DNA from: PALSA-555 sp963731625 | Lineage (GTDB): Bacteria > Actinomycetota > Acidimicrobiia > IMCC26256 > PALSA-555 | DNA length: 64,000 bases | Assembly (NCBI GenBank): GCA_963731625.1 | Contig: CAVSWH010000004.1 | Coordinates: 1 to 64,000 of the forward strand | Direction of reading: 5' to 3' | Shown here: piece by piece, positions 1-7,172 of the stretch | How positions within the stretch are numbered: position 1 is the stretch's first letter | Layout: each line of letters begins with the position of its first letter | Position numbers and translations under genes: made by a program | The notes under the pieces: generated by a model | The model's input: only the letters and a program-made list of their open reading frames with translations | What the model was told of the DNA's origin: nothing | Databases searched by the model: none

Positions 1-72
1 ACTCCTGCTGACCTGCACGAATGTGAAGCCGACACCGTTCCAGGCGGCCTCCGGCAGGGTCAGCGTTCTCAC
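1..72 (-). CDS. possible start of an unidentified gene running off the left edge
   Basis: After the recombinase stop an open frame continues on the minus strand to the window edge. It would start at a GTG (70-72) and read V-R-T-L-T-L-P-E-A-A-W. No ribosome binding site is evident and only 24 codons are visible, so this may be no gene at all. I do not recognise it. Confidence 0.2.
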   Translation of the reverse strand, partial: MRTLTLPEAAWNGVGFTFVQVSRS

Positions 73-78
73 GGCGTT

Positions 79-645
79 CTAACCAGCCCTAATGAGCCGT
101 GCGACACGCGTCGTCGCATCGGCCTGCATCCCCGGCGTGACGTGCTGATACACGTCCTCGGTCACGCGGGTCGACGAATGGCCGAGGATCTCAGAGACCA
201 CTTTGGTCGGGATGCCCTCAAGGAGCGCCAGCGTCGCCCAGGAGTGCCTCATGCCATGCAGTGTGAGGCGCGGGAGTCCAGCCGCACGCGCGATGCGAAG
301 GAACGTTCGACTCACGGTTGCCGGCTTCAGTGCCGAGCCATCAACGGACGCGAACACGAGGTCCAGGCCGGCATAGCCGACACCGATCTGCAGTCGCTCT
401 CCTGCCTGATCCACACGGTGGGCTTTGAGTGCCGAAACCGCCTCAGCCGGAAGGGAGATGAGCCTTCGAGACCGAGGCGTCTTGGGCTCGGAGAAGGTCG
501 CCTTGGTGCCCACGTAGGTGAGGGTCCGCTGCACCGACAGACGACCGTTCTCAACGTCGACATCGGACCAGCGAAGCGCGAGAGCCTCACCCCGTCGCAT
601 GCCGGTTGTTGCAAGCAGCGTCCAGAGCACGGCCTGTCTTCCCAT
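79..645 (-). CDS. tyrosine recombinase (phage-type integrase), catalytic domain only
   Basis: Encodes 188 residues covering the catalytic half of a tyrosine site-specific recombinase, the class that integrates phages and integrative elements. The active-site set is complete: R17 in TGMRRGE, K55 in SEPKT, H130 and R133 in HGMR, H156 in LGHSS and nucleophile Y166 in DVYQHV. The SAM-like core-binding and arm-binding N-terminal domains (usually about 170-200 residues) are missing. The ATG at 643-645 has a good Shine-Dalgarno (AAGGAAGG). That Shine-Dalgarno and the first codons closely resemble the start of the small membrane protein gene at 18274-18435, so the 5' end looks chimeric. Probably inactive alone; a remnant of an integrated element. 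Confidence 0.8.
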   Translation of the reverse strand: MGRQAVLWTLLATTGMRRGEALALRWSDVDVENGRLSVQRTLTYVGTKATFSEPKTPRSRRLISLPAEAVSALKAHRVDQAGERLQIGVGYAGLDLVFASVDGSALKPATVSRTFLRIARAAGLPRLTLHGMRHSWATLALLEGIPTKVVSEILGHSSTRVTEDVYQHVTPGMQADATTRVARLIRAG

Positions 646-801
646 CGTTCCTTCCTTCACTGCGGGCCATGCTGAGAGCGTAGAAGTGAGCGCTGCGCTC
701 GGCGGCGCCAACCGCCTGGCGCGCTCCGGGTCGCTTCGCCGGGGCGGTGTTAGCGTCCTGGCGTTCTTGGCCTGCGGGCCAGGCGAGGCGGAGGAGGCCA
801 G

Positions 802-1881
802 GTGCGGTTGCGGGTCGTGGGGGCGGGTGTTGGTGCGGTCGCGACGGCGCTGGTCGGTGTGGTGGCGCTGGTCGCCGGGTCGGGACCGGCGGGGGCGGCG
901 ACGACGACGCTGTTCCCGTCGACGGATCCTGCGGGCTTCTACGGGAGCGCGGCGACGGTACCGGCGGGGATCTGTTTCGTGACCGTGACCGCGGACGGTG
1001 GCGCTGGGGGTGCTGGGCCAGTGCCTCCGGCAAGCGTGAGTGGTACGCCGACGGTGCAGGTGGCTGGGTCTGGGGCGACCGTGGTCGCACACGTCCCGGT
1101 GACGCCGGGAACGGTGCTTTCTGCCGAGGTCGGCGGCGTCGGATCCTCGTTCTCAAGCGGTGCCGCTGGTGGTGCCGGCGGCGGCGGCGGTGGTGGTAAC
1201 GGTGGGGGTGGCGGCGGGGGTGCGTCCGCCGTCGCCGGCCCGACGAGTGCCCTCGTGGTCGCCGGCGGTGGGGGTGGGGCGGGCGACGAAACGAACGGCG
1301 GCGCGGCCGGGGCGCCGGGCGCGAACGGTTCGCCGGGCGGCGGCCCAAAAGGAGGCCAGGGCGGCACAGCCTCCGGCGCAGGCGGCAATGGCAATAGCGG
1401 TGGCGGCGGTATCGGCGTCGGTGGCACCGGTGTATCGGCCAACGGCGGGGGCACGGGCAACGGCACACTCGGGGGCGGTGGCGGCTCGGGTGCCGCCGCG
1501 GGTGTCGGTGGGTCACCCCCGGGAACCGGCGCGGGAGGCACCGGCGGCGCGGGCGCGGGCGGAGCGGGCAACACCACGGGCGGCAACGGCGCGACCGGTT
1601 TCGCTGACCAGGGTGGGGGCGGTGGCGGCATCGGCTTCGGCGGCGGTGGGGGTGGCGTCGGCGGCGGCGGTGGCGGCTACGGCGCCGGCGGCAGTGGGCA
1701 ATTTGGTACACCGCCGCCATCCGGCGGCGGCGGTGGCGGCTCGTCGTTCCTCATCGCTGGGGCCACGCTCATCTCACAAGGCACGAACACCGGCAACGGT
1801 TCGGTCAGCATCACCTACGACCCGACCACCGACGCCTGCCCGACGGTCGCGGTCGCCCCGACGGCCGCGTTCACCGGGTAG
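802..1881 (+). CDS. secreted glycine-rich protein with AAFTG tail
   Basis: A 359-residue protein starting at a GTG with GGAGG seven bases upstream. Residues 1-32 form a signal peptide ending in an A-x-A type site (GPAGAA). Residues about 115-320 are low-complexity glycine/alanine/asparagine repeats, resembling glycine-rich wall or PE_PGRS-like extracellular proteins in composition only. The C-terminus (SSFLIAGATLISQGTNTGNGSVSITYDP) is a normal beta-rich segment of the type that follows Gly-rich stretches in extracellular bacterial proteins. It ends APTAAFTG-stop. Both the 70 bases upstream of the start and the last codons plus bases after the stop match the gene at 19940-20491, whose centre is unrelated. 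Function unknown; extracellular or cell-surface. Confidence 0.8.
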   Translation: MRLRVVGAGVGAVATALVGVVALVAGSGPAGAATTTLFPSTDPAGFYGSAATVPAGICFVTVTADGGAGGAGPVPPASVSGTPTVQVAGSGATVVAHVPVTPGTVLSAEVGGVGSSFSSGAAGGAGGGGGGGNGGGGGGGASAVAGPTSALVVAGGGGGAGDETNGGAAGAPGANGSPGGGPKGGQGGTASGAGGNGNSGGGGIGVGGTGVSANGGGTGNGTLGGGGGSGAAAGVGGSPPGTGAGGTGGAGAGGAGNTTGGNGATGFADQGGGGGGIGFGGGGGGVGGGGGGYGAGGSGQFGTPPPSGGGGGGSSFLIAGATLISQGTNTGNGSVSITYDPTTDACPTVAVAPTAAFTG

Positions 1882-1887
1882 ACGCGC

Positions 1888-2172
1888 TCACCCGAACGGC
1901 GGCGGACCGACGCCGACAATCGTGACCCGCTGCTCGGTCGCCCCCTGGTCCAAGTAGGACACGAACACTGCGGCCGAGCGGCCGAGCGGCCGTCGGGGAG
2001 ACGCAGCTCGAAGAACGGCTCGGTGCTCGACGCGATCCCGAGCCAGTCGGCCGGCCCTATGAGGTGGCCGCCCCACCAGCCATCGGCCTCGAGGCGGAGG
2101 CAGCGCCGGGGCCTCGACCTTGTCGCCGTCGAGCTCGGTGACAAACGCGAGGCCGACGTACTCGCTGCCCAC
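1888..2172 (-). pseudogene. broken small gene of unknown function (two frameshifts)
   Basis: Three minus-strand frames join into one plausible protein of about 90 residues. Frame one gives M-G-S-E-Y-V-G-L-A-F-V-T-E-L-D-G-D. Frame two gives LEADGWWGGHLIGPADWLG and FFELRLPDGRSA. Frame three gives AAVFVSYLDQGATEQRV and ends VGPPPFG-stop. The second shift coincides with a tandem repeat of the 8-bp unit CGGCCGAG at 1971-1992; removing one unit restores the frame. The first shift lies near 2090. Either a recent pseudogene or an assembly error. The family is not recognised. Confidence 0.6.
1971..1992. repeat. 8-bp tandem repeat (unit CGGCCGAG) that breaks a frame
   Basis: Two full units and six bases of a third lie in tandem. 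An extra unit shifts the minus-strand frame inside the broken gene at 1888-2172, as expected for replication slippage. Confidence 0.7.
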
Positions 2173-2212
2173 CGGCCGAACCTAAGAGTGGCGTGGGACA
2201 GGCCAGGAGCGA

Positions 2213-2659
2213 ATGCCCGGAGGCGTAGTCTCGTCGGCCGTGGCGCGAGTCCGGACTGCTTTCCTGTGCAACTACGCGTCCCAGGAGACGAGCGGTCTCA
2301 TCTCGGTGATCGGCGCTTTCGTCGACACGGTGTACTCGCCCTCGCTTCCGATCCGGCACATCTTCTATCTCGTCGCATCCATCGAGCCCGACGAGAGCGA
2401 GGTCGGTGTAGATGTCGAGATCTCGCTCCGGCTCGTGCGGACTTCCGACTCGACAGTTGTTCTCGACGCCCGAGGACAAATGAGAGCAGAACGCGATCCG
2501 ACGGGTGATCCCAACGCTGCACCTGCTGGTCGAGCCGTGGTTCCGATCCCTGCCCAATTCGACGAAGCTGGCCTCTACCGGTTCGAGCTCCGCATCGCCG
2601 ACGAGCCGGCATGGGAGACGCCGGTCTTCGCGAGGCTGCTCGATGCGGGTCCCGCGTGA
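2213..2659 (+). CDS. DUF6941 family protein
   Basis: 148 residues resembling the DUF6941 family, small bacterial proteins that open with an alpha/beta segment of the type 'fLCnYAs...gliSviGaFvd'. Here the opening is RTAFLCNYASQETSGLISV, followed by a beta-rich domain ending GLYRFELRIADE. Biochemical role unknown. The ATG at 2213 has AGGAG four bases upstream; an in-frame GTG at 2240 is an alternative. It overlaps the next gene (start 2643), forming a three-gene operon with DUF4258- and DUF2283-type genes. Confidence 0.65.
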   Translation: MPGGVVSSAVARVRTAFLCNYASQETSGLISVIGAFVDTVYSPSLPIRHIFYLVASIEPDESEVGVDVEISLRLVRTSDSTVVLDARGQMRAERDPTGDPNAAPAGRAVVPIPAQFDEAGLYRFELRIADEPAWETPVFARLLDAGPA

Positions 2660-2897
2660 GGTGCTCAAACTCACTGACCACGCCATTGACCGCCTCAGGG
2701 AGCGAGGGCTCTCGGTAGATGACCTCGAGCACGCGTACGCTCGTCGCATGGGCGATTTCCAACCCGGCACCCAGATCGGCAGTATGACGATGGTGGGGCC
2801 GTTGCCCGATGGCCGTGGTCGAGTCAAGATCGTTGTCGCCGCTGACGATGACAAGCGGGTGCTCAGCGCATGGACGATCGACGAGGGGACCCGTTGA
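2643..2897 (+). CDS. DUF4258-type protein (toxin-like)
   Basis: 84 residues. The N-terminus has the DUF4258 signature, a histidine in a short helix followed by a basic 'RLRERGL' segment (LTDHAIDRLRERGLSVDDLE). A strand-rich end follows (GRVKIVVAADDDKRVLSAW). DUF4258 proteins are small RelE/BrnT-like proteins often found in toxin-antitoxin-like pairs. The start overlaps the end of the upstream gene by 17 bases, and its TGA overlaps the ATG of the DUF2283 gene (ATGA), so translation is probably coupled. The toxin role is inferred from family and context only. Confidence 0.65.
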   Translation: MRVPREVLKLTDHAIDRLRERGLSVDDLEHAYARRMGDFQPGTQIGSMTMVGPLPDGRGRVKIVVAADDDKRVLSAWTIDEGTR

Positions 2898-3277
2898 TGC
2901 GTTGGACCTATGAGATCGAGACGGGCGCCTTCTACTTCTACATCGCTGACGGTGGCCAGCCTGATCGACAGCGGGAGTTCAACGACGGCCTGGTCGTCGA
3001 TCTCGACGAGGCAGGCAACGTGATCGGTGTTGAGTACCGCCTCGGAGCTCCAGGTCTCAGGGACGAGGCGTTTCGGGGCCTAGTTGGCGTCGACGACGCC
3101 AGTGCCATTCTCTTCGCCGTCTCCAACCCGCCGGCCCCGCTGCGACTTCCCGCCACGACTGTGCCGGTTCGGACACAGGCAACGGTGTTCGTGGTTCGAG
3201 TCAAAGGACCAGCCGGTCCTCGGGTTGGCGAAGCGGTCACCCCCGACGAGGTCGAGCTGCAACTCCAGAACGCCTGA
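2897..3277 (+). CDS. DUF2283-type protein
   Basis: 126 residues. The first 60 match the DUF2283 pattern: an aromatic-rich strand (GAFYFYIADG), then V-V-D-L-D-E-A-G-N-V-I-G-V-E-Y. DUF2283 genes commonly sit next to DUF4258 genes and are suspected antitoxin-like partners. The C-terminal 60 residues (TVPVRTQATVFVV and GEAVTPDEVELQ) are an extension not typical of the short family members. The start overlaps the upstream stop (ATGA), so the two are likely co-translated. Confidence 0.65.
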   Translation: MRWTYEIETGAFYFYIADGGQPDRQREFNDGLVVDLDEAGNVIGVEYRLGAPGLRDEAFRGLVGVDDASAILFAVSNPPAPLRLPATTVPVRTQATVFVVRVKGPAGPRVGEAVTPDEVELQLQNA

Positions 3278-3417
3278 GCCTCGGTTCCTCCGCCCGCTCG
3301 GTCCGCGGGAATTCCGCGAGACGCCGGAAAACGACGCAAGACCACGAGGAACGGCGGCAACCGTTGGCTGCTCAGTGGCGCGATCGCCGCGTCATGGCAG
3401 GTCAGCGCGACCCCACC

Positions 3418-3460
3418 GGAGGGACTCATAATCCTTTGGTCGCAGGTTCGACTCGCGCCG
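3418..3460 (+). other. tRNA-Met(CAT)-like 3' fragment
   Basis: A 5-bp anticodon stem (AGGGA/TCCTT, one G-T pair) encloses loop CTCATAA with anticodon CAT at 3427-3429. It is followed by a T-arm-like GCAGGTTCGACTC. The 3' strand of the T stem is imperfect and there is no CCA. A GGCGCGA at 3377-3383 could pair with TCGCGCC at 3453-3459, but spacing is wrong for a normal tRNA. Read as a decayed tRNA gene or an attachment-site remnant, not a functional tRNA. Confidence 0.4.
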
Positions 3461-3742
3461 GAAGGACGAGGACCACGAGGTTTTCGGGCTCTCGGCAGTC
3501 CATCTACTTGTTCGATCCGTAGGCCCTTGCCCAAGACGGATCAAGCGCCACGCGGTCGGAGCGCTATTCGACGGTGGGCGGCATGGAAATGCCGAGTTCC
3601 GCCCCCCCGAGACGCGGAAACGCCTCTCCGGAACCCGACATGGAGAACGTCATTGTTCCCTTGAGTCAACGACCGAGGCGGACGTCAGAGTTCCCCTCGG
3701 AGCGGGCGTATCAGATCCCCCCGGAGGACGGCATGTTGACAT

Positions 3743-3769
3743 TTGGTACCAGTCGCCCCTCCGACACCG
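3743..3769 (+). repeat. tRNA 3'-end-like repeat, copy a
   Basis: Shares the core AGTCGCCCCTCCGACAC with copies at 20579-20612 and 22445-22478, and more distantly with 5021-5050 and 48800-48824. The layout T-loop, five bases, CTCCGAC, A, C resembles the 3' end of a tRNA. It lies just downstream of the VapBC genes. Confidence 0.5.
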
Positions 3770-3872
3770 CAGTGGCAACGGCTGCGAAGGCGACGCCGCC
3801 CGATCGATTTGCCGGCGGACGCTTGCGGTTGTTGATGAGCCGGCTGAGGTAGACGACGCGAGTCTGATCGGG

Positions 3873-4295
3873 TCAGGCGATCTCGGCGGTCGGCATTCCC
3901 TCGGCTGCTGCCGCCCTCAGAAGCTCGTCGTCGCCGGCGAGTAAGACGAATTCGGGGACCTGGACGCGCTGGGCAGCCGCGAGGTGCACCGCGTCGTATC
4001 CGCGCAGCCCATGAAACTCAGCCAGGTCGCCAGCGCGACGAGCGAGCGCGTCGTCGACTTCGACGACGTCAATCTCTTCAAATAGAGCATCGAACTCAGT
4101 CACGGCACGCCGGAGTATCCCGGCGGTGAGTCGACCGAGACGTTGCGCCTGAGCCAGCGCAGCGCGGGTCTCTGGGTATACGAGTCGCACGCTGACGGCG
4201 CGACTGGCCGCATCCCAGAGCGTTGCGGCCCGCGTCGAGCCAGGTTCAGCGATCAACAGCGGCACGACTGCGGAGGTGTCGTAGTACGCGATCAC
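3873..4295 (-). CDS. vapC: VapC-type PIN-domain ribonuclease toxin
   Basis: 140 residues of a PIN-domain endoribonuclease, the toxin of a type II VapBC system, which cleaves specific RNAs using Mg2+. The acidic residues expected of the fold are visible: D6 in YYDTSAVV, E42 in VYPETRAAL, D99 in GYDAVHLAAA and the late pair in LLAGDDELL. Length is typical. Its start overlaps the antitoxin stop by four bases (ATGA), the usual coupled order antitoxin-toxin. The cognate antitoxin is expected to neutralise it and autoregulate the operon. Confidence 0.9.
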   Translation of the reverse strand: MIAYYDTSAVVPLLIAEPGSTRAATLWDAASRAVSVRLVYPETRAALAQAQRLGRLTAGILRRAVTEFDALFEEIDVVEVDDALARRAGDLAEFHGLRGYDAVHLAAAQRVQVPEFVLLAGDDELLRAAAAEGMPTAEIA

Positions 4296-4546
4296 CTGCG
4301 CTGTTCACCGACGAGGTCAGAGACGGTGCCCTTCGTCCTGATGGGCTTGATGATTCGGCGCTTCGCCCGGCGTGCGCGTGTCACGATTCCCTCCGCGACG
4401 AGCCGGTCGAGGATGCCCTCAGGTCCGACCGGTACAACCCGCGCGATCGCCTGACCTCGGTCTGTGACGACGACCTCGGTTCCGTCCCGCACCTGGTCGA
4501 GGTAACGGCTGAGATGGTCCCGCAGTTCCCGTACGCCGACTTCCAT
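4292..4546 (-). CDS. vapB: Phd/YefM-type antitoxin (VapB)
   Basis: 84 residues. The N-terminus (VGVRELRDHLSRYLDQV and GTEVVVTDRGQAIARVVP) is a classic Phd/YefM fold that binds operator DNA. The C-terminal tail (ILDRLVAEGIVTRARRAKRR) would wrap the VapC toxin. The ATG at 4546 is chosen because GGAGG sits just upstream; an in-frame start 27 bases further up lacks one. Probably autoregulatory from a promoter near 4560-4600. Confidence 0.88.
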   Translation of the reverse strand: MEVGVRELRDHLSRYLDQVRDGTEVVVTDRGQAIARVVPVGPEGILDRLVAEGIVTRARRAKRRIIKPIRTKGTVSDLVGEQRR

Positions 4547-4684
4547 GGCCGCCTCCCTCTGCTTCGTAGCCACCTCTGCACCACAGTGTAGCCACCTACG
4601 ATTAACGAGAGCGCCACAATCTGGCCAAGCGATGCGAGCTCTCAGGAATCGATCGACGATCGCGAGGTGCGCGAGGCCGAAGCG

Positions 4685-4870
4685 TCACAGCCGACCTGTC
4701 CGGCGTTGGTGGCGGACGCTGCCGAGCAAGACCAGGAGCGCGAGGACGCCGAGGATCACGCCAGCGACTGGGTCGAACAGGTCGCTGGTGACGTAGCCGG
4801 TTGCTGCCCCGAGGAGCAGCGCGTAAACGAGCAGCGTGGCGGGGTGGGCCGCGCCCGCTTTTTGCCTCAT
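4685..4870 (-). CDS. small two-helix membrane protein
   Basis: 61 residues with two hydrophobic helices (ATLLVYALLLGAATGYV and VAGVILGVLALLVLLGSV) joined by a short acidic turn (SDLFDP), and a basic C-terminus (RHQRRTGRL). Likely an inner-membrane protein of unknown function. No strong ribosome binding site is visible. Lies between the VapBC pair and a tRNA-like repeat at 5021-5050. Confidence 0.55.
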   Translation of the reverse strand: MRQKAGAAHPATLLVYALLLGAATGYVTSDLFDPVAGVILGVLALLVLLGSVRHQRRTGRL

Positions 4871-5446
4871 GGTGGGCGAGGCTAGGCGTGACCTGGCTCG
4901 ACCGTGCCGTGAGCCTTCGGGGCGATCATGCTGCACGCCGGTTCTGAGGGTGTGACAGCCTTTTGCGGACCCGGCCGGGCTCGATCGAAGCGCCAGCGCG
5001 ACCCGGAGCGGCGGTGGACTTTCGGGTTCAGTCCCCACTCCGACACAAACCTTGGCCCACGGGTTCGCAGTCACCTCGAGCGCGTCGTCGGCGGGCTTGT
5101 ACGTCATCGTGGAGGGGGAGAAGCCGCGTCACGCCGAGACGTCTCTGCATCGGACGTTGTCAGATCTCACACCCCGGATCGATCAGAATCGTCGTCATGC
5201 TCGGTCGTCGTCTTGGCCGGGAACGCGAGCACCCAGTTCGATGAACCATACCGATCCCCATACCGGCTCGTGCATGAACGGATCGAGTCGCTCGGCCTTG
5301 AGAACATCTCCGTCCCCGCACAGGACGGCACATTGGATGGCTGCCCGTGCGGGGACGATCCATTTCGTCACATCAGGACTCTCGCGAAGGCTCAGCGCCC
5401 AGGAACCTCGAGTCGTGCAAGTCTTTGCATGCAAGAAAGTACGGTG
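4871..5446. other. gene-poor stretch upstream of the CoA-disulfide reductase
   Basis: I see no convincing gene. The open frame leading into the reductase continues upstream here but lacks family similarity. A tRNA 3'-end-like repeat lies at 5021-5050. Confidence 0.45.
5021..5050 (+). repeat. tRNA 3'-end-like repeat, copy b
   Basis: Reads GGGTTCAGTCCCC then ACTCCGACACA, with the same T-loop-then-CTCCGAC-A order as the other copies, but more diverged. Together with copy a at 3743 it brackets the VapBC plus small membrane protein segment. Confidence 0.35.
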
Positions 5447-7144
5447 ATGTTGATGGCTGACACTCCGGCGACAATTCAATCGCATAGGCGTGTCGTGATC
5501 GTGGGTGGCGTCGCCGGGGGAATGTCGACGGCGGCACGTCTTCGTCGTCTTGACGCCGAGTCGTCCATTGTCGTCCTCGAACGCTCGGGACACGTCTCCT
5601 TCGCCAACTGCGGGTTGCCGTACTTCGTGGGCGGGCTCATCGAAGAGGAGGACGATCTGACCCTCCAAACTCCGGAGCAGCTCTTCGATCGGTTCCGCCT
5701 CGACGTCAGGGTCAACGCGGAGGTCGTCGCGATCGACCGGGCGACACACATCGTTACGACGCGCTCGACCCTCACCGGCGAGCACGCGGCCGTGCCCTAC
5801 AACAAGTTGGTGCTCAGTATGGGCGCGGCGCCGGTACGCCTTCCGATTCCCGGGTACGACCGGGTCCGCACGCTGCGAACCGTCGAAGACGCGGCGCGCC
5901 TCGCCTCCGACGTCAGCGTCGCACCGACCAAGGCCGTGGTCATCGGGGCCGGGTTCATCGGCCTGGAGATGGCCGAGAACCTCGTTGCCAAAGGCATCGA
6001 CGTGACGATCGTGGAAGCGACTCCACAGGTCCTGCCACCCATGGATCCGGAGCTTGCGATCCTGATCAGCGACGAGCTCGTTGGGCACGGCGTCCGCGTC
6101 GAGGCCGGCGCAACGGTCGTGTCGATCGGGGAGCGCACCGTCACGCTCGCTGACGGCCGGGACCTCGCTGCGGGGCTGGTCGTCGGTGCGATCGGCGTCC
6201 GACCCGATGTCCGCCTCGCCGAACAAGCCGGGCTGAACCTGGGACCGAGGGGCGGCATCGAGGTGAACGAGGCGAATCAGACAAACGATCCCGACGTCTA
6301 CGCGGTCGGTGACGCCGTGGAAAAGACCGATGCCGTCTCGCATGCGACGTCGCTCATCGCGCTCGCGAACGTCGCCAACCGCCAGGGCCGACGAGTCGCC
6401 GACCACATTGCCGGGCGTCCGTCCCACGAGGCCGCGTCGCTGGGGACGGCCATCGTGCGGGTCTTCGACCTGGTCGCGGCGACGGTCGGCTGGAGCGAGC
6501 GACGTCTGCGAGCCGCCGACCGGCCGTTCCGGGTTCTTCACTCGCATCCCTACGACCATGCGACGTACTACCCCGGAGCCACACGCATGGCCGCGAAGCT
6601 GTTGTTCGATCCCAGCGACGGCACAATTCTGGGTGCTCAGATCGTCGGTCGGAACGGTGTCGACAAGCGGATCGATGTCATCGCGACCGCGATGGCAGGC
6701 AAGCTGAGCGCCGATCGTCTCGCCGACCTTGAGCTCGCGTACGCGCCGCCGTTCTCCTCGGCGAAGGATCCAGTCAACCTGCTGGGTTACATGGCGGAGA
6801 ACGTGCTCAGCGGTGATTGCGAGGTGGTCGAGCCCGCGGAGCTCGACCAGCTCGTGCGACAGGGATGGAGACTGGTCGACGTGCGGACGGTTGAGGAGTC
6901 CGCGGCCGGTTCGATCCCTGGATCACTGAACGTGCCGATCAATTCGCTGCGTGAGCACCTCGACGCGTTCGGGGACGGCGAGTTTGTCGTCTACTGCGAG
7001 GTCGGTCAACGAGGGCACACCGCAGCAGCGCTCCTGCACGAGCTGGGGATCGCCGCGCGCAATCTCGACGGCGGCTACGAGACATGGACGGCGTCACGGC
7101 GTGCGAAAGCCCAGGCGGAGTCCGCCGGTGCATCAACCGCTTGA
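5447..7144 (+). CDS. CoA-disulfide reductase with C-terminal rhodanese domain
   Basis: 565 residues. Residues 14-450 are a flavin-dependent pyridine nucleotide disulfide oxidoreductase of the CoA-disulfide reductase/NADH oxidase type: FAD loop VIVGGVAGG, redox cysteine C55 in SFANCGLPYF, NAD loop VVIGAGFIGLEMAE and FAD motif DVYAVGDA. Residues about 465-550 are a rhodanese domain with active-site C517 in YCEVGQRG. The fused CoADR-RHD architecture is known to reduce CoA disulfides or persulfides/polysulfides, using NAD(P)H. Start chosen at ATG 5447; ATG 5453 is equally possible and neither has a strong ribosome binding site. A cytosolic thiol/sulfane-sulfur redox role is likely. Confidence 0.9.
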   Translation: MLMADTPATIQSHRRVVIVGGVAGGMSTAARLRRLDAESSIVVLERSGHVSFANCGLPYFVGGLIEEEDDLTLQTPEQLFDRFRLDVRVNAEVVAIDRATHIVTTRSTLTGEHAAVPYNKLVLSMGAAPVRLPIPGYDRVRTLRTVEDAARLASDVSVAPTKAVVIGAGFIGLEMAENLVAKGIDVTIVEATPQVLPPMDPELAILISDELVGHGVRVEAGATVVSIGERTVTLADGRDLAAGLVVGAIGVRPDVRLAEQAGLNLGPRGGIEVNEANQTNDPDVYAVGDAVEKTDAVSHATSLIALANVANRQGRRVADHIAGRPSHEAASLGTAIVRVFDLVAATVGWSERRLRAADRPFRVLHSHPYDHATYYPGATRMAAKLLFDPSDGTILGAQIVGRNGVDKRIDVIATAMAGKLSADRLADLELAYAPPFSSAKDPVNLLGYMAENVLSGDCEVVEPAELDQLVRQGWRLVDVRTVEESAAGSIPGSLNVPINSLREHLDAFGDGEFVVYCEVGQRGHTAAALLHELGIAARNLDGGYETWTASRRAKAQAESAGASTA

Positions 7145-7172
7145 CCCTCTGCGCGACCGACGTCGTTGGCGG

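Larger units (their letters stand above)
3278..3872. other. gene-poor stretch with tRNA-like pieces
   Basis: Nearly 600 bases without a credible gene. It holds a tRNA-Met-like anticodon arm with part of a T-arm (3418-3460) and a tRNA 3'-end-like repeat (3743-3769). A 92-codon plus-strand open frame at 3574-3852 has no family resemblance or good start and is not called. Confidence 0.5.

Noticed and set aside
587..1720. Long Arg/Pro/His-rich minus-strand open frame opposite the glycine-rich gene
   Set aside because: It is the antisense of a GGN/GGC-rich coding region; composition is an artefact, and only the recombinase part (79-645) has motifs.
1160..1745. GGC/GGT tandem-like repeats considered as a CRISPR or minisatellite
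   Set aside because: They are degenerate glycine codons inside a coding frame without constant repeat and spacer lengths.
3377..3460. Complete tRNA-Met gene
   Set aside because: Acceptor-like ends pair, but the D-arm spacing is wrong, the T stem is broken and no CCA is present.
3574..3852. 92-codon open frame as a gene
   Set aside because: Low-complexity, ends over a tRNA-like repeat and has no recognisable domain.
5195..6559. 454-codon minus-strand open frame
   Set aside because: Antisense of the CoA-disulfide reductase; no family motifs, whereas the plus strand has full catalytic motifs.
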